A stretch of DNA of 64,000 nt from DATJMJ01 sp035503915. Lineage in GTDB: Bacteria > Actinomycetota > Acidimicrobiia > Acidimicrobiales > Palsa-688. Under the pieces are notes generated by a model. It saw only the letters and a list, made by a program, of their open reading frames with translations, did not search any database and had not been told where the DNA came from. Within the stretch, counting starts at the first letter, position 1. Each line of letters starts with the position of its first letter. This document shows positions 43,286 to 52,313 of this stretch, in pieces. The stretch is from assembly GCA_035503915.1 (NCBI GenBank), contig DATJSU010000033.1:14759-78758 (forward strand), given 5' to 3'. The translations under genes were made by a program, and so were the position numbers.

Positions 43286-44299
43286 TCAGTCGTCGCTTCC
43301 CATAAGGAAACCGGCTGGGAAGGGGTCGTCGGGGTCGAGCAGGTACTCGGCCAGGCCCGTCACCCACGCCCGGCCCCGCACAGTCGGGACTACCGCCTCG
43401 AAATCCCCCACCCGCGTTCGGCCGATCAGGCGTCCCACGAAATGAGTACCGAGCACCGAAGCATGCACGTAATCTTCGTCCAAGCCAAGCTCTCCGCGGG
43501 CATAAAGCTGCGCCATACGGGCCGAAGTCCCGGTGCCGCAGGGCGACCGGTCGAGCCATCCCGGGTAAATGGCCACCGCGGCACGTCCCGAGACCGTACC
43601 GTCCCCGGGCTCGGTGAGGACCACGTGATGGCACTGGTTGATATCAGCCTGTTCGGGGTGAGCGAAATCGAGCTGCTCGTTCACCGCCCCGATGATCGCC
43701 AGGCCGGCGGTGACCAGTTTGTCGTGGAGAGAGCGCCGCACCGCCAGGCCGACCGAGGCGGCCGGCACCAGCGCGTAGAAGTTCCCGCCCCAGGCCAAGT
43801 CGACTACGAGCTCGCCCAAGCCGGGGACGTCCACCGTGGCATCTTTCAAGTGCAGGTAGGAGGGCACATTGCGGATGGTGACGCTCTTGGCCCGGCCCCC
43901 CTCTACCTCGACGGAGGCTTCCACCAGCCCGGCCGGGGTGTCCAGGCGTATGACCGTGAGGGGCTCATTAACCGGGACCATCCCAGTCTCTACCAGGACT
44001 GTGGCGGTGCCGATGGTGCCGTGCCCGCACATCGGCAAGCACCCGGACACCTCGATGAACACCACTCCGAAATCGGCGTCGGGGCGAGCGGGGGGCTGGA
44101 GGATAGCCCCCGACATGGCACTGTGGCCGCGCGGCTCGTGCATCAAGAGCCTGCGCAGGTCGTCCCGCTCGTTCATCACGTAGAGGCGGCGAGCCGCCAT
44201 CGTGCCCCCGGGCAGTTCCCCCACGCCCGAGGTGATGACGCGCGTAGGCATGCCCTCGGTGTGGCTGTCGACGGCCCCCAGTACCAACCGGGACCGCAT
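43286..44299 (-). CDS. 4-hydroxyproline 2-epimerase (proline racemase family, Cys/Cys type)
   Basis: Cofactor-independent epimerase (337 aa) with both catalytic cysteines: C91 in LPMCGHGTIG and about C254 in DRSPCGTGTSAR. It would convert trans-4-hydroxy-L-proline to cis-4-hydroxy-D-proline, the substrate of the adjacent dehydrogenase. The start at 44299 shares one base with the deaminase stop and gives the conserved beginning VLGAVDSHTEGMPTRVI. Proline racemase activity cannot be excluded by sequence, but the operon supports hydroxyproline. Confidence 0.9.
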   Translation of the reverse strand: MRSRLVLGAVDSHTEGMPTRVITSGVGELPGGTMAARRLYVMNERDDLRRLLMHEPRGHSAMSGAILQPPARPDADFGVVFIEVSGCLPMCGHGTIGTATVLVETGMVPVNEPLTVIRLDTPAGLVEASVEVEGGRAKSVTIRNVPSYLHLKDATVDVPGLGELVVDLAWGGNFYALVPAASVGLAVRRSLHDKLVTAGLAIIGAVNEQLDFAHPEQADINQCHHVVLTEPGDGTVSGRAAVAIYPGWLDRSPCGTGTSARMAQLYARGELGLDEDYVHASVLGTHFVGRLIGRTRVGDFEAVVPTVRGRAWVTGLAEYLLDPDDPFPAGFLMGSDD

Positions 44300-45195
44300 C
44301 AGTTCGCGAGCAGGAAGTTGCGAACTGCGGTGCGCACTTGTGCGGCCTCGCCGGCGGGCAGCGCCAAGCGCGGGAGGCGCACCGGGCCGCCGTAGAGCCC
44401 AGCCTCCTCCTGGGCGATCTTGACTGCTTGCACAAAGCGCGCGTCGGCGTCCCAGCGCAGCAGCGGTAGAAAGGCCATGTACAGGTCGATCGCCTCGGCC
44501 CACCTGCCCGAGGCGCACAAGTCGTACAGCTCGGCACACTGGCGAGGGAAGGCGTTTGCGAACCCGGCGATCCACCCTGTTGCCCCCATGAACATCGCCT
44601 CCACGACAGTGTCGTCCGAACCGCATATGACCTCCAAGCGGGGGGCCGCCTGACGGATGGCGGCGACCCGCCGGATGTCCTGGGAGAACTCCTTCACGGC
44701 CACCACCTGCTCTATGTCGGAAAGCCGTGCCAGGAGCGCTGGGACCAGGTCGACCCTGGTGGAAAAGGGGTTGTTGTAAACGATTATGGGTAGCCCGACC
44801 CGGGCAACCTCACGGAAATGGGCGACGACCTCTTCGGACGTAGGGGCGTGCGACGTGGGTGGCAGGCACATTACTGCGGGGCACCCGCTCTGGGCGGCGT
44901 GCTCGGCCCATCGTTGGGCCTCGCGGGCGGACTTGGCGGAGACGCCAGGCACTACAGGGGCCCGCTCCCCCACACTGTCGATGGCGGCCTTTACCACTTG
45001 GGCGCGCTCGTCGTCGCTGAGGGCCTCGTACTCGCCCAGGGACCCGACCGGGACCAACCCGGCCACGCCCGACTCTGCGAGGTAGGCGCAGTGAGCCTGG
45101 TGGGCGTCGATATCTATGGAACCATCGGCACCGAAAGGGGTCGAAATGGCGACATAAACACCGGGAAAACGCGCTGCCGCGGGCGTGCCGGTCAT
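44299..45195 (-). CDS. DapA-family hydroxypyrroline-carboxylate deaminase-like protein
   Basis: Class I aldolase of the dihydrodipicolinate synthase family (298 aa). The Schiff-base lysine is K168 (VVAVKEFSQD), Y140 lies in IIVYNNPF and the substrate loop is GSLGEYEALS. In hydroxyproline operons this family deaminates pyrroline-4-hydroxy-2-carboxylate to alpha-ketoglutarate semialdehyde, the step after the dehydrogenase. Flanked by the epimerase (1-nt overlap) and, 88 nt upstream, the second proline-racemase-family gene. Other DapA-family reactions are possible, but context is strong. Confidence 0.87.
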   Translation of the reverse strand: MTGTPAAARFPGVYVAISTPFGADGSIDIDAHQAHCAYLAESGVAGLVPVGSLGEYEALSDDERAQVVKAAIDSVGERAPVVPGVSAKSAREAQRWAEHAAQSGCPAVMCLPPTSHAPTSEEVVAHFREVARVGLPIIVYNNPFSTRVDLVPALLARLSDIEQVVAVKEFSQDIRRVAAIRQAAPRLEVICGSDDTVVEAMFMGATGWIAGFANAFPRQCAELYDLCASGRWAEAIDLYMAFLPLLRWDADARFVQAVKIAQEEAGLYGGPVRLPRLALPAGEAAQVRTAVRNFLLAN

Positions 45196-45283
45196 TTTCG
45201 TTGCCCTGCCTCCTCGGGAACGGCCATGAGGGCCAATCTACGTGCCTGTTGGTGGCGCGCCCGCTCGCGCTCTGCCCCGAACC

Positions 45284-46411
45284 TCAACCGACATGAGCGT
45301 CTCCCCAAATATCGGCCACGGTGAACCCAGTGGGGAAGGGGTCCTCAGGGTCGAGCACGTACCGGGCATGTCCCGTCACCCAGGCACTACCGGTGATTGC
45401 TGGGACCACTGCGGGCCTGTCTCCAACCTCGGTCTCGGCCAGCAGCCGGCCGGTGAAGACGGTGCCAAGGATCCCCTGGTTACGGAAATCACGGCCTATG
45501 CCGAGCTGGCCGCGGGCATGCAGGACGGCCATCCGGGCACAGGTGGCCGTGCCGCACGGAGAGCGGTCGAGGGCTCCCGTCCATGTCGCCGGGCGGCCCC
45601 AGTCCAGCGCGCCAGTCGACACGACAACAGCGCTGCGCTGGTCGGCTTGGTCTCCTCCCCCCGCGGCCGTAAGGCAGGCGATGGTGGGGCCGACCACCTC
45701 GGGTTGTTCAGGGTGCACCTGAGGCACCTGCTGGCGCGCTGCCACTTTGATGCACTCGCCGATGCGGACGATGTCGCGAGCCTCGCTGGGCACGAGCTCC
45801 AAGCCGAGGGCCGCCGCGTCAGCGAGCACGTAGATCATGCCCCCGTAGGCCAGGTCAACCCGGAGCCTCCCGATGCCCGGCACCTCCACCGGCACATCGA
45901 GCTGCATGACGAAGGCGGGGACGTTCTCGAAGGTCACGGCTCGGGCATGTCGCTCGCGTACCTCGACCGACACCCGTACCAGGCCCGCCGGCGCCTCCAG
46001 GAGGAACTCGGTCACCGGCTCGGTGACGTCGACCATTCCCAGCTCCACCAGGGCGGTGGCGACGCAGATGGTGTTGCTCCCCGACATGGGCGGGTACTCG
46101 ACCTGTTCCATGATCACGAACCCGGCGGTTGCGGCCGGGTTGGTGGGTGGCATGAGCAGATTGCAGTTCGCAGCCGGGTACCCCCTTGGTTCCCGCAGCA
46201 TCCGCAACCGGAGGTCGTCGTGGTACGTGGCCAGGTGCAGCATCTTGTCGAACATGGTCCGGCCCGGCACGTCGCCAGCTCCGCTGAGTATGACCCGTCC
46301 CGGTTCCCCGCAGGCGTGGAGGTCGACGGCCACGATCTCGCCCGTGCCCGTGGGGCATCGACCAGGGGAGCATGGGGCCGCCGGCGCAGCACCGGCGGGG
46401 CTGGCGCTCAC
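45284..46411 (-). CDS. Proline racemase family protein, Ser/Cys type
   Basis: Second member of the proline racemase superfamily in this operon (375 aa). The first catalytic position is Ser (S110 in YPPMSGSNTICV) and the second is Cys (C286 in DRSPCGTATCARM). Ser/Cys members include hydroxyproline epimerases; dehydratases usually have Cys/Thr, so epimerase activity, possibly on 3- or 4-hydroxyproline, is favoured over dehydration. It has about 25 extra N-terminal residues; the ATG at 46411 overlaps the livF stop (ATGA), supporting this start. Confidence 0.85.
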   Translation of the reverse strand: MSASPAGAAPAAPCSPGRCPTGTGEIVAVDLHACGEPGRVILSGAGDVPGRTMFDKMLHLATYHDDLRLRMLREPRGYPAANCNLLMPPTNPAATAGFVIMEQVEYPPMSGSNTICVATALVELGMVDVTEPVTEFLLEAPAGLVRVSVEVRERHARAVTFENVPAFVMQLDVPVEVPGIGRLRVDLAYGGMIYVLADAAALGLELVPSEARDIVRIGECIKVAARQQVPQVHPEQPEVVGPTIACLTAAGGGDQADQRSAVVVSTGALDWGRPATWTGALDRSPCGTATCARMAVLHARGQLGIGRDFRNQGILGTVFTGRLLAETEVGDRPAVVPAITGSAWVTGHARYVLDPEDPFPTGFTVADIWGDAHVG

Positions 46412-47148
46412 CGCCCGGTTGGGGCACCAACGGTGCCGGCCCCGAGGTAGGCGGCGACCACGCGCTCGTCACCCGCCAGCTCCTGGCTGGGACCGGAAAG
46501 GACCAGCCGGCCCTGCTGGAGCACATAGGCGCGGTGCGTGACCTCGAACGCGAGAGTGACATTTTGTTCGACCAGCAGCACAGCCGTCCCATTGGCTGCG
46601 ACCTGGGCGAGCACGTCGTAGACGAGCTCCACCATCTGAGGGGCCAGGCCGAGGGAAGGTTCGTCTACCATCAACAATTTGGGGCCCGCGATCATGCCCC
46701 GGGCGAGGGCGAGGAGCTGCTGTTCGCCGCCCGACAGCATCCCGGCCAGTTTTGCCAAGTGCGGCCCGAGGAGCGGGAAGATGCCCAGGACGGCCTCGAG
46801 CTGCTCGTGGCGGCCCGACCGGTGCCCTCCGGACCCGAAGGCTGCCAGCTGCAGGTTTTCCCGCACGGTAAGAGCAGGGAAAATGCGCCGGCCCTCGGGC
46901 ACATGCACCAGCCCCAACCGCACTCGTTGCGCTGCTGGGACGCGGGCCAGGTCGTGGCCCTGGAAGCTGACCCGGCCCGAACGCGCCTTCACCAACCCGG
47001 AGACGGCCTTGAGCACAGTGCTCTTCCCGGCACCGTTGGCACCCAGGAGGGCCACGATGTCGCCCTGCGCGACCATCATGCTCACCCTGCTGACACCCCT
47101 TACCGGCCCGTAGTACACAGTCAGGTCGTCCACCTCGAGCAGGTTCAC
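46408..47148 (-). CDS. livF: Branched-chain-type amino acid ABC transporter ATPase LivF
   Basis: ATP-binding subunit (246 aa): Walker A LLGANGAGKSTVLKAVSGLV, signature MLSGGEQQLLALARGMI and Walker B LLMVDEPSLGLAPQM. It is the LivF type, lacking the C-terminal extension of LivG. Within the hydroxyproline operon it should power uptake of proline, hydroxyproline or their betaines. It overlaps livG and the racemase-family gene by 4 nt each. Confidence 0.93.
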   Translation of the reverse strand: MNLLEVDDLTVYYGPVRGVSRVSMMVAQGDIVALLGANGAGKSTVLKAVSGLVKARSGRVSFQGHDLARVPAAQRVRLGLVHVPEGRRIFPALTVRENLQLAAFGSGGHRSGRHEQLEAVLGIFPLLGPHLAKLAGMLSGGEQQLLALARGMIAGPKLLMVDEPSLGLAPQMVELVYDVLAQVAANGTAVLLVEQNVTLAFEVTHRAYVLQQGRLVLSGPSQELAGDERVVAAYLGAGTVGAPTGR

Positions 47149-47909
47149 CGCTGCCTCCGGCCGAGGTAAGCCTCGATCACACGGGGGTCGTTGCGCACGG
47201 CCTCAGGGGGCCCCTGGACGAGCAGGCGTCCCCCGTCGAGAACGGCGACCCAGTTGGCCAACTTCATCACCAGTTCCACGTCGTGCTCGATCATCACAAC
47301 CGTCACCCCACTGCGCCAAGTCTTGCGGATCACGTCGGCCAGTTCGTCACGTTCCACCGTGCTCACCCCGGCCGCCGGCTCGTCCAGGAGGAGGGCCCGC
47401 GGCCGGCCCATGAGCGCGCGGGCCACCTCCAGGCGCTTGCGCATGCCATATGGGAGGTCCGCCGCCAGGACGTGGGCCTGCGCACCGAGGCCCACATAAG
47501 CCAGCCAGCTCTCGGCTTCCTCGGCGAGCTGGCGTTCCCGTCGCCGCATGCGCGGTGTCCCAACCAGGATCCCCAAGAGGCTCGCGCTGGCCCGGAGGTG
47601 GGCGCCCACGAGGACGTTCTCCCGGGCCGAAAGGCGAGGAAAAAGGCGGACGTTCTGGAAGGTGCGGCGCACCCCGAGGGCGGCGACTTCGTGAGCCGGG
47701 CAACGGGTGACGTCAATGCCGTCGAACCACACCGAGCCAGCCGTAGGCCGGTAATAACCGGTGAGGCAGTTGAAGAACGACGTTTTCCCTGCGCCATTGG
47801 GCCCGATCACGGCAAAGAGAGACTCGTTGGGCACCTCCAAGCTGACCTCGGACAGGGCGTCGAGCCCCCCAAAGCGAAGCGAGAGCTCCTTCACCTCCAA
47901 AAGGCCCAT
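47145..47909 (-). CDS. livG: Branched-chain-type amino acid ABC transporter ATPase LivG
   Basis: ATP-binding subunit (254 aa) with Walker A VIGPNGAGKTSFFNCLTGYY, the LivG-type insert and ADLPYGMRKRLEVARALMGR in place of the canonical LSGGQ, then Walker B LLLDEPAAGVSTVERDEL. The C-terminal VIEAYLGRR is typical of LivG. Its start abuts livM directly. Confidence 0.93.
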   Translation of the reverse strand: MGLLEVKELSLRFGGLDALSEVSLEVPNESLFAVIGPNGAGKTSFFNCLTGYYRPTAGSVWFDGIDVTRCPAHEVAALGVRRTFQNVRLFPRLSARENVLVGAHLRASASLLGILVGTPRMRRRERQLAEEAESWLAYVGLGAQAHVLAADLPYGMRKRLEVARALMGRPRALLLDEPAAGVSTVERDELADVIRKTWRSGVTVVMIEHDVELVMKLANWVAVLDGGRLLVQGPPEAVRNDPRVIEAYLGRRQR

Positions 47910-49034
47910 CTACAGCTCCACCTCCTCACCCACCGGCACGTCCCCCTCTGTGGGCTCGACCTCGACCAGCTGGTCGGGGCCGCGCCGCCTAGGGCGCAAC
48001 CAACCGGAAGCCCAGGAGCCGCGCCCACAACGGCGGCCGCGGCGCAAACCGAGCCCGGTCTCGGGCCACACACCCTTGGGCCGCAGCACCATGAGGACGA
48101 CCAACAGCAGGCCGAAGACCAATAGTCGAGCAGCGGCAAACTGGCGGAAGACCTCGGGGAACGCCACCACCACGCCGGCCCCCAACAAGGCCCCCCAGAT
48201 GCTCCCCATGCCGCCAATGGCCACCGCCATGACCACCAGCAGGGACTCGTTGAAACCAAAGCTGGGCGGCGCGATTGCGATCAGGGCGGGGCCGTAGAGC
48301 GAACCGGTCAACGAACCGAGCACGCTACCGGCCATGTACGCGTACAACTTGTACCTGCGGACCTTGATCCCCATAGCCTGGGCGGTGTCCTCGTCCTCGC
48401 GTATTGACAACCACGCTCGTCCCAGCCGTGACCGCCGCACCCGGTAGTTGGCGGCCACGAACAGGACGGTTAGCACCAGGAAGACCTCGTAATAGCCCGT
48501 GGTCGTGGTGATCGTAAACCCGCCTAAGGACAGGGGCGGTATCCCGTAGACCCCTTCCGGCCCACCCGTCTGGCTGAGGTTGTTGACCACGTTCTGGATG
48601 ATCTCGCCAAACCCGAGGGTGATGACGGCCAGGTAATCGCTGCGCAACCTGAGAGTGGGGAACCCGATGAAGACCGCCCCGATCAAAGCCGCGAGCACCG
48701 CCGGGGGGAGCGTGGCCAGGACGGGCCAGTGGGCGTCGACTGAGAGCAGACCAGTTGTGTACGCGCCAATTGCGAAAAACGCGGCGAAACCCAGGTCGAG
48801 CATGCCGGCGTAGCCGACTACGAAATTGAGGCCCAGTGCCAGGCACATCAGGATCTCTGCCTGCATCCCCACGCTGGTCACGTAGTTGCTCTGGACCACT
48901 GAAGGGAACACCACGGCGACGATGAGGGCAGCCGCGGCCACAGGAGCACCGGGGTGGAGGCGGCGATGGGCCGGAGGCTGGAACGGGGGCGCAGCTGAGG
49001 ACGGGACTATCGGCTCACCGGGAGCCAGAGGCAT
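47910..49034 (-). CDS. livM: Branched-chain-type amino acid ABC permease LivM
   Basis: Membrane permease (374 aa from the ATG at 49034) with about eight to nine helices. MCLALGLNFVVGYAGMLDLG, AFFAIGAYTTGLL and the cytosolic loop REDEDTAQAMGIKVRRYKL are hallmarks. The N-terminal 30 residues are Pro/Ala-rich; the final 55 residues are a charged Gly/Arg-rich tail. The longer in-frame N terminus overlaps livH and is rejected. 19 nt separate it from livH. Confidence 0.92.
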   Translation of the reverse strand: MPLAPGEPIVPSSAAPPFQPPAHRRLHPGAPVAAAALIVAVVFPSVVQSNYVTSVGMQAEILMCLALGLNFVVGYAGMLDLGFAAFFAIGAYTTGLLSVDAHWPVLATLPPAVLAALIGAVFIGFPTLRLRSDYLAVITLGFGEIIQNVVNNLSQTGGPEGVYGIPPLSLGGFTITTTTGYYEVFLVLTVLFVAANYRVRRSRLGRAWLSIREDEDTAQAMGIKVRRYKLYAYMAGSVLGSLTGSLYGPALIAIAPPSFGFNESLLVVMAVAIGGMGSIWGALLGAGVVVAFPEVFRQFAAARLLVFGLLLVVLMVLRPKGVWPETGLGLRRGRRCGRGSWASGWLRPRRRGPDQLVEVEPTEGDVPVGEEVEL

Positions 49035-49053
49035 GGCGTTAGCCACCGGTTCG

Positions 49054-49965
49054 CTAAACCCGGTTCCCGACACGTTCGCCGAGGAGGCCCGTCGGGCGTA
49101 GCCACAAGGTGAGGACGAGGGCACCGAACGCGAACAGCAAGGCCCATTGGGAACCGAACAGGCCCGTCCCCACGGACTCCAGCACGCCGAGGAGAAGGCC
49201 TCCGAGAGCGGCACCGGCTACGTTGCCGATACCGCCGAGCACGGCTGCGGTGAAGGCCTGCAACCCGATGGAGAAGCCCATGAGGTAATTGATCTGGCCG
49301 TAGTAAAGGCTGGCCATGACCGCAGCCGCCCCGGCGAGGGCGCCTCCGATGAAGAAGACCAGGGAGATCACACGGTCGGTCTTGATCCCCATCAACGTGG
49401 CCGCCACACGGTCCTGGGCCACAGCCCTCATGGCCGTGCCGAGCATGGTGTGGTTGACGATCCAGTAGACGGCAAAAATGAGCACCGCGGCCGCGATCAC
49501 GATCGCCAGCTGCGTCCAGGTGTAATGAACAGAGGCGACGTTGAAGCCGTTGCTCGGTGGAGTGACGGGATAGGCCAGGTAGTTCGACCCCCACCCCGGA
49601 GTGTTGAGCACGCCGTTCTCGAGGACCTGGGAGACGCCGAGGGCGGCGATCATCAACGACAGCACCGCGGCCCGGCGCATGGGACGGTAGACCAGCCTCT
49701 CGACGCACACGGCTAAGGCCCCGGCCGCCACCATGGTGACGAGGCCGACCCAGATGACGTTTCCCCAGTTGAGGTGCGTCCCCACGGTAACCATGGCGAG
49801 CAGGCTGTAACTGACGAACGCCGCCACCATGTAGAAGTCGCCGTGGGCGAAGTTGATCAAGCGCAGGATCCCGTAGACCATGCTGTAACCCACGGCGACG
49901 AGCGCAAAAAAAGCGCCCAGGAACAACCCGGCGACGACATCAGGGATGACGACCCCCCACGCCAC
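49054..49965 (-). CDS. livH: Branched-chain-type amino acid ABC permease LivH
   Basis: Permease (303 aa) with about eight predicted helices. LGAFFALVAVGYSMVYGILR, INFAHGDFYMVAAFVSYSLL and the loop AVAQDRVAATLMGIKTDRVI are characteristic of LivH. It follows livK by 56 nt. Confidence 0.93.
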   Translation of the reverse strand: MAWGVVIPDVVAGLFLGAFFALVAVGYSMVYGILRLINFAHGDFYMVAAFVSYSLLAMVTVGTHLNWGNVIWVGLVTMVAAGALAVCVERLVYRPMRRAAVLSLMIAALGVSQVLENGVLNTPGWGSNYLAYPVTPPSNGFNVASVHYTWTQLAIVIAAAVLIFAVYWIVNHTMLGTAMRAVAQDRVAATLMGIKTDRVISLVFFIGGALAGAAAVMASLYYGQINYLMGFSIGLQAFTAAVLGGIGNVAGAALGGLLLGVLESVGTGLFGSQWALLFAFGALVLTLWLRPTGLLGERVGNRV

Positions 49966-50021
49966 CCTGATGCCGTCCTGATCCTGGCTCTGCTACCCAG
50001 GCTGGTGTTGAGAGGCTGCGC

Positions 50022-51188
50022 TCAGGCCGGAGGCTGCACCGGGGCCAGCTCGTACTGGCCGTTTTTGACCTCGAGCACGACGAAGTGGGCGCCCAGGCGG
50101 GACCCGTCGGGGGCAAAGGAGACTTCCCCGGTGAGGCCGTGGAACTTGAGCTTGTGGAGCGCGGCGATCACCTTGCCGGGGCTCAGGCTCCCTGCTGCCT
50201 TGGCCGCGTCGGCGAGCGCGTACATCCCGTCGTAGCCGTAGGCCGAATATGGCCCCGGCTGGGAATGGAACTGGGCTTTGTACGACTTGTCAAAAGCGTT
50301 GGCCTGGGTCCCGGTGAGGAAGCCTGTCAGGACTGCGATGGTGGCGTAGGTCCCATTGGAGTCGGCGCCCGCGTCTTTGACAAAGGTGGGGTCGACCGAA
50401 CCGTCCGCGGTCACGAAGGGCATTTCGAGGCCGTCGGTGCGGAGCTGGCGTACGAACTCCGCCGCCTGGGCGAAGTAACCCGTCCAGTACACAGCCCCGG
50501 CCTTGTCCGCGCGGATCGTATTGATAAGCGCTGAAAAATCCTGGTCTGTGTCAGGGACGGCCTCGATCGCGAAGACCTTCACCGAGCTGCCGGCTAGGTC
50601 CTTCTGCGTGAGCTGGGCGACGTTGACGGCATAGGTCGACTGGTCGTCCGCGATCAGGAGGCTCTTAACCTTCAAGACCTTGGTGAAGAACCCGGCTGCC
50701 TCCTCGGCTTGGAGACCGCCGCCCGGGTCGATCAGGAACACGTCGTGATAGCCGGCCTCGGTGAGGGTCGAGGAATTCGCGGCCACCTGGATGTTGGGGA
50801 TGCCGGCGCGGGCGTATATGGGCTCGGCGGGCTGGGCGGCGCTCGAGCAGTAACCGCCCACCATGGCCTGGACGCCGAGCGATACCAACTTGTTGGCGGC
50901 GTTCTCCGAGGTCTGAGGGTCGCAGGCGTCGTCCTCCTCCTTGAGGACGATCTTGTGCCCGAGGACGCCGCCGGCTGCGTTGATCGCATTCGCCGCCAGC
51001 ACCTCACCATCCCATATCTCGGTGCCAGCCTGGGCCTCGGCCCCGGTCATGGGTTCCGACACGCCTACCAAGTACGTACTGGAGCTCGCCCCGGCCGAAG
51101 CCGTCCCCGAGAGCATTTGCCCCGTACAGGTGGCCATCATCAAGAGAGTGGCCGCACCTGTACGGTACGCGGCTGGGCTGATCTTCAA
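50022..51188 (-). CDS. livK: Branched-chain-type amino acid ABC transporter binding protein
   Basis: Periplasmic-binding-protein type I receptor (388 aa) of the LivK family. The best start is a TTG at 51188 preceded at 5 nt by AGGAGG; it gives a basic and then hydrophobic export signal. LMMATC near residue 20 resembles a lipobox poorly, so lipidation is uncertain. NAAGGVLGHKIVLKEEDDAC and VQAMVGGYCSSAAQPAEPIY match the family. As first gene of the operon its ligand is probably proline, hydroxyproline or a betaine. Confidence 0.88.
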   Translation of the reverse strand: MKISPAAYRTGAATLLMMATCTGQMLSGTASAGASSSTYLVGVSEPMTGAEAQAGTEIWDGEVLAANAINAAGGVLGHKIVLKEEDDACDPQTSENAANKLVSLGVQAMVGGYCSSAAQPAEPIYARAGIPNIQVAANSSTLTEAGYHDVFLIDPGGGLQAEEAAGFFTKVLKVKSLLIADDQSTYAVNVAQLTQKDLAGSSVKVFAIEAVPDTDQDFSALINTIRADKAGAVYWTGYFAQAAEFVRQLRTDGLEMPFVTADGSVDPTFVKDAGADSNGTYATIAVLTGFLTGTQANAFDKSYKAQFHSQPGPYSAYGYDGMYALADAAKAAGSLSPGKVIAALHKLKFHGLTGEVSFAPDGSRLGAHFVVLEVKNGQYELAPVQPPA

Positions 51189-51896
51189 CGCGTCCTCCTC
51201 TTCTCGCTTGCTGGCCCGTTCGAGGGCATTACAGAGGCGGAAGCGTATATCAAAACTTTCCAACGGTGGCCGTCAGGCCACCCTCACTCACCAATCTCGC
51301 GGTCCCTTAGCGACGCTCCGTGGCAACCGCATGGTGGCCTGAGCGCGAGCGAATTGAGCGCGGCCGCCATCACGGCCGCGCTCCAGCTTGGACGCCCTCA
51401 CCTGCTCGCTGGACCACGTTTCTATGGGTATCCCTACCGACCAGTACAACGGGAAGGCATGCTCACGGCGGCGCCAGTACGCCCTCGCGGCCGCCTCTCA
51501 CGAAAAGGCGGCGGCAGCGACAAAAGAGTGCCGCCTGGCCGAACTTCGGTATGTCGTGTGCACGTCTTGCCATAACAGCTCTCTACGAGCTCAAGCGCCG
51601 GGGCGGCGGGCAAGCAACGGTTGCGCTTTGCGGCGGCGGTGGCCAGGGGGACGCGCTCCTGCTTGCGGGTTGACGCGAAACGCTTATTGCCCGCTGGACG
51701 ATCTCCGCCTCCTCGGCCAGCGAGCCGGGTACCAAATAGGGATAGGGAACGCTCCCCGGAGATGAACGTCCAGTGCCTACAGGGTTTACCCCGCGGCTGG
51801 GGGCCCCAGCAAACTGAGGGTAAAATGTGCCATCTCGACCATGGCAAGGCTTGCGCCGACAGATGGTGATGGTGCTGTGCTGGTCGTCGGGCCTGT
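51189..51896. promoter_or_regulatory. Gene-free region upstream of livK with two perfect hairpins
   Basis: About 700 nt without a convincing gene, expected to hold the hydroxyproline operon promoter. GGTGGCC/GGCCACC (51265-51271 and 51276-51282, loop GTCA) overlaps a possible minus-strand promoter: CTGACG and, 17 nt on, TTGATA. GAGCGCGGCCG/CGGCCGCGCTC (51356-51366 and 51373-51383, 6-nt loop) is a strong second hairpin without a T-tract. The reading frames in the remaining part are compositionally biased and unlike any family I know. Confidence 0.5.
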
Positions 51897-52313
51897 TTGC
51901 CTGGGCCCAGTGTTCTCCCGGTGAGCAGGCGGTCTCGCACGCTACTAAGGCGGCTCCTGTTTGTCCTCATATTGTTTATTGTTTTTGCGGGAGCCGCTTG
52001 GGACGACAGTGGCGGGGGCGGTCGGGACCTAGGCATGGACGTCGCGGTGGGTATTGGGGCAACAGGGCTGGTTTGCGCGTGCTGGTGGCTTGTCAAGCGA
52101 TCTTTGGCGGCTGCTGAGAGAGCTCTCCATGAGGCTTATCGTGGCGCGTCACCACTCGAGCGACAGAAAGAGCGGTACCTGCCTCCGGGTTCCTTGCCAA
52201 CCCCTCGGGACGCCAAGGGCACGCCGGTGGTGCGCGACATGGCGGCCCGAGCGGGGCGGTTCGTCGGCTCGGTCCAGCGCGCCTACAGGGACGGCCGTTC
52301 CGAGGATGGTTAG
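51897..52313 (+). CDS. Small predicted membrane protein, unknown function
   Basis: About 138 residues starting at a TTG, or about 130 from the GTG at 51921. Two predicted membrane helices, LLRRLLFVLILFIVFAGAAW and VAVGIGATGLVCACWWLV, are separated by a short Gly/Asp loop. A basic, helical cytosolic tail follows (ERALHEAYRG, RFVGSVQRAYRDGR). No family recognised and no clear ribosome binding site, so it is moderately supported. Base composition is slightly less GC-rich than the surroundings. Confidence 0.5.
   Translation: MPGPSVLPVSRRSRTLLRRLLFVLILFIVFAGAAWDDSGGGGRDLGMDVAVGIGATGLVCACWWLVKRSLAAAERALHEAYRGASPLERQKERYLPPGSLPTPRDAKGTPVVRDMAARAGRFVGSVQRAYRDGRSEDG

Noticed and set aside
43260..43634. 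125-codon N-terminal extension of the dehydrogenase fusion
   Set aside because: It overlaps the epimerase gene in another frame and lacks family features; the FAD motif begins right after the TTG at 43259.
51434..52096. 220-codon minus-strand frame in the gap upstream of livK
   Set aside because: Composition is Arg/Pro/Ser-rich without domains and it is antisense to the better membrane protein frame at 51897.
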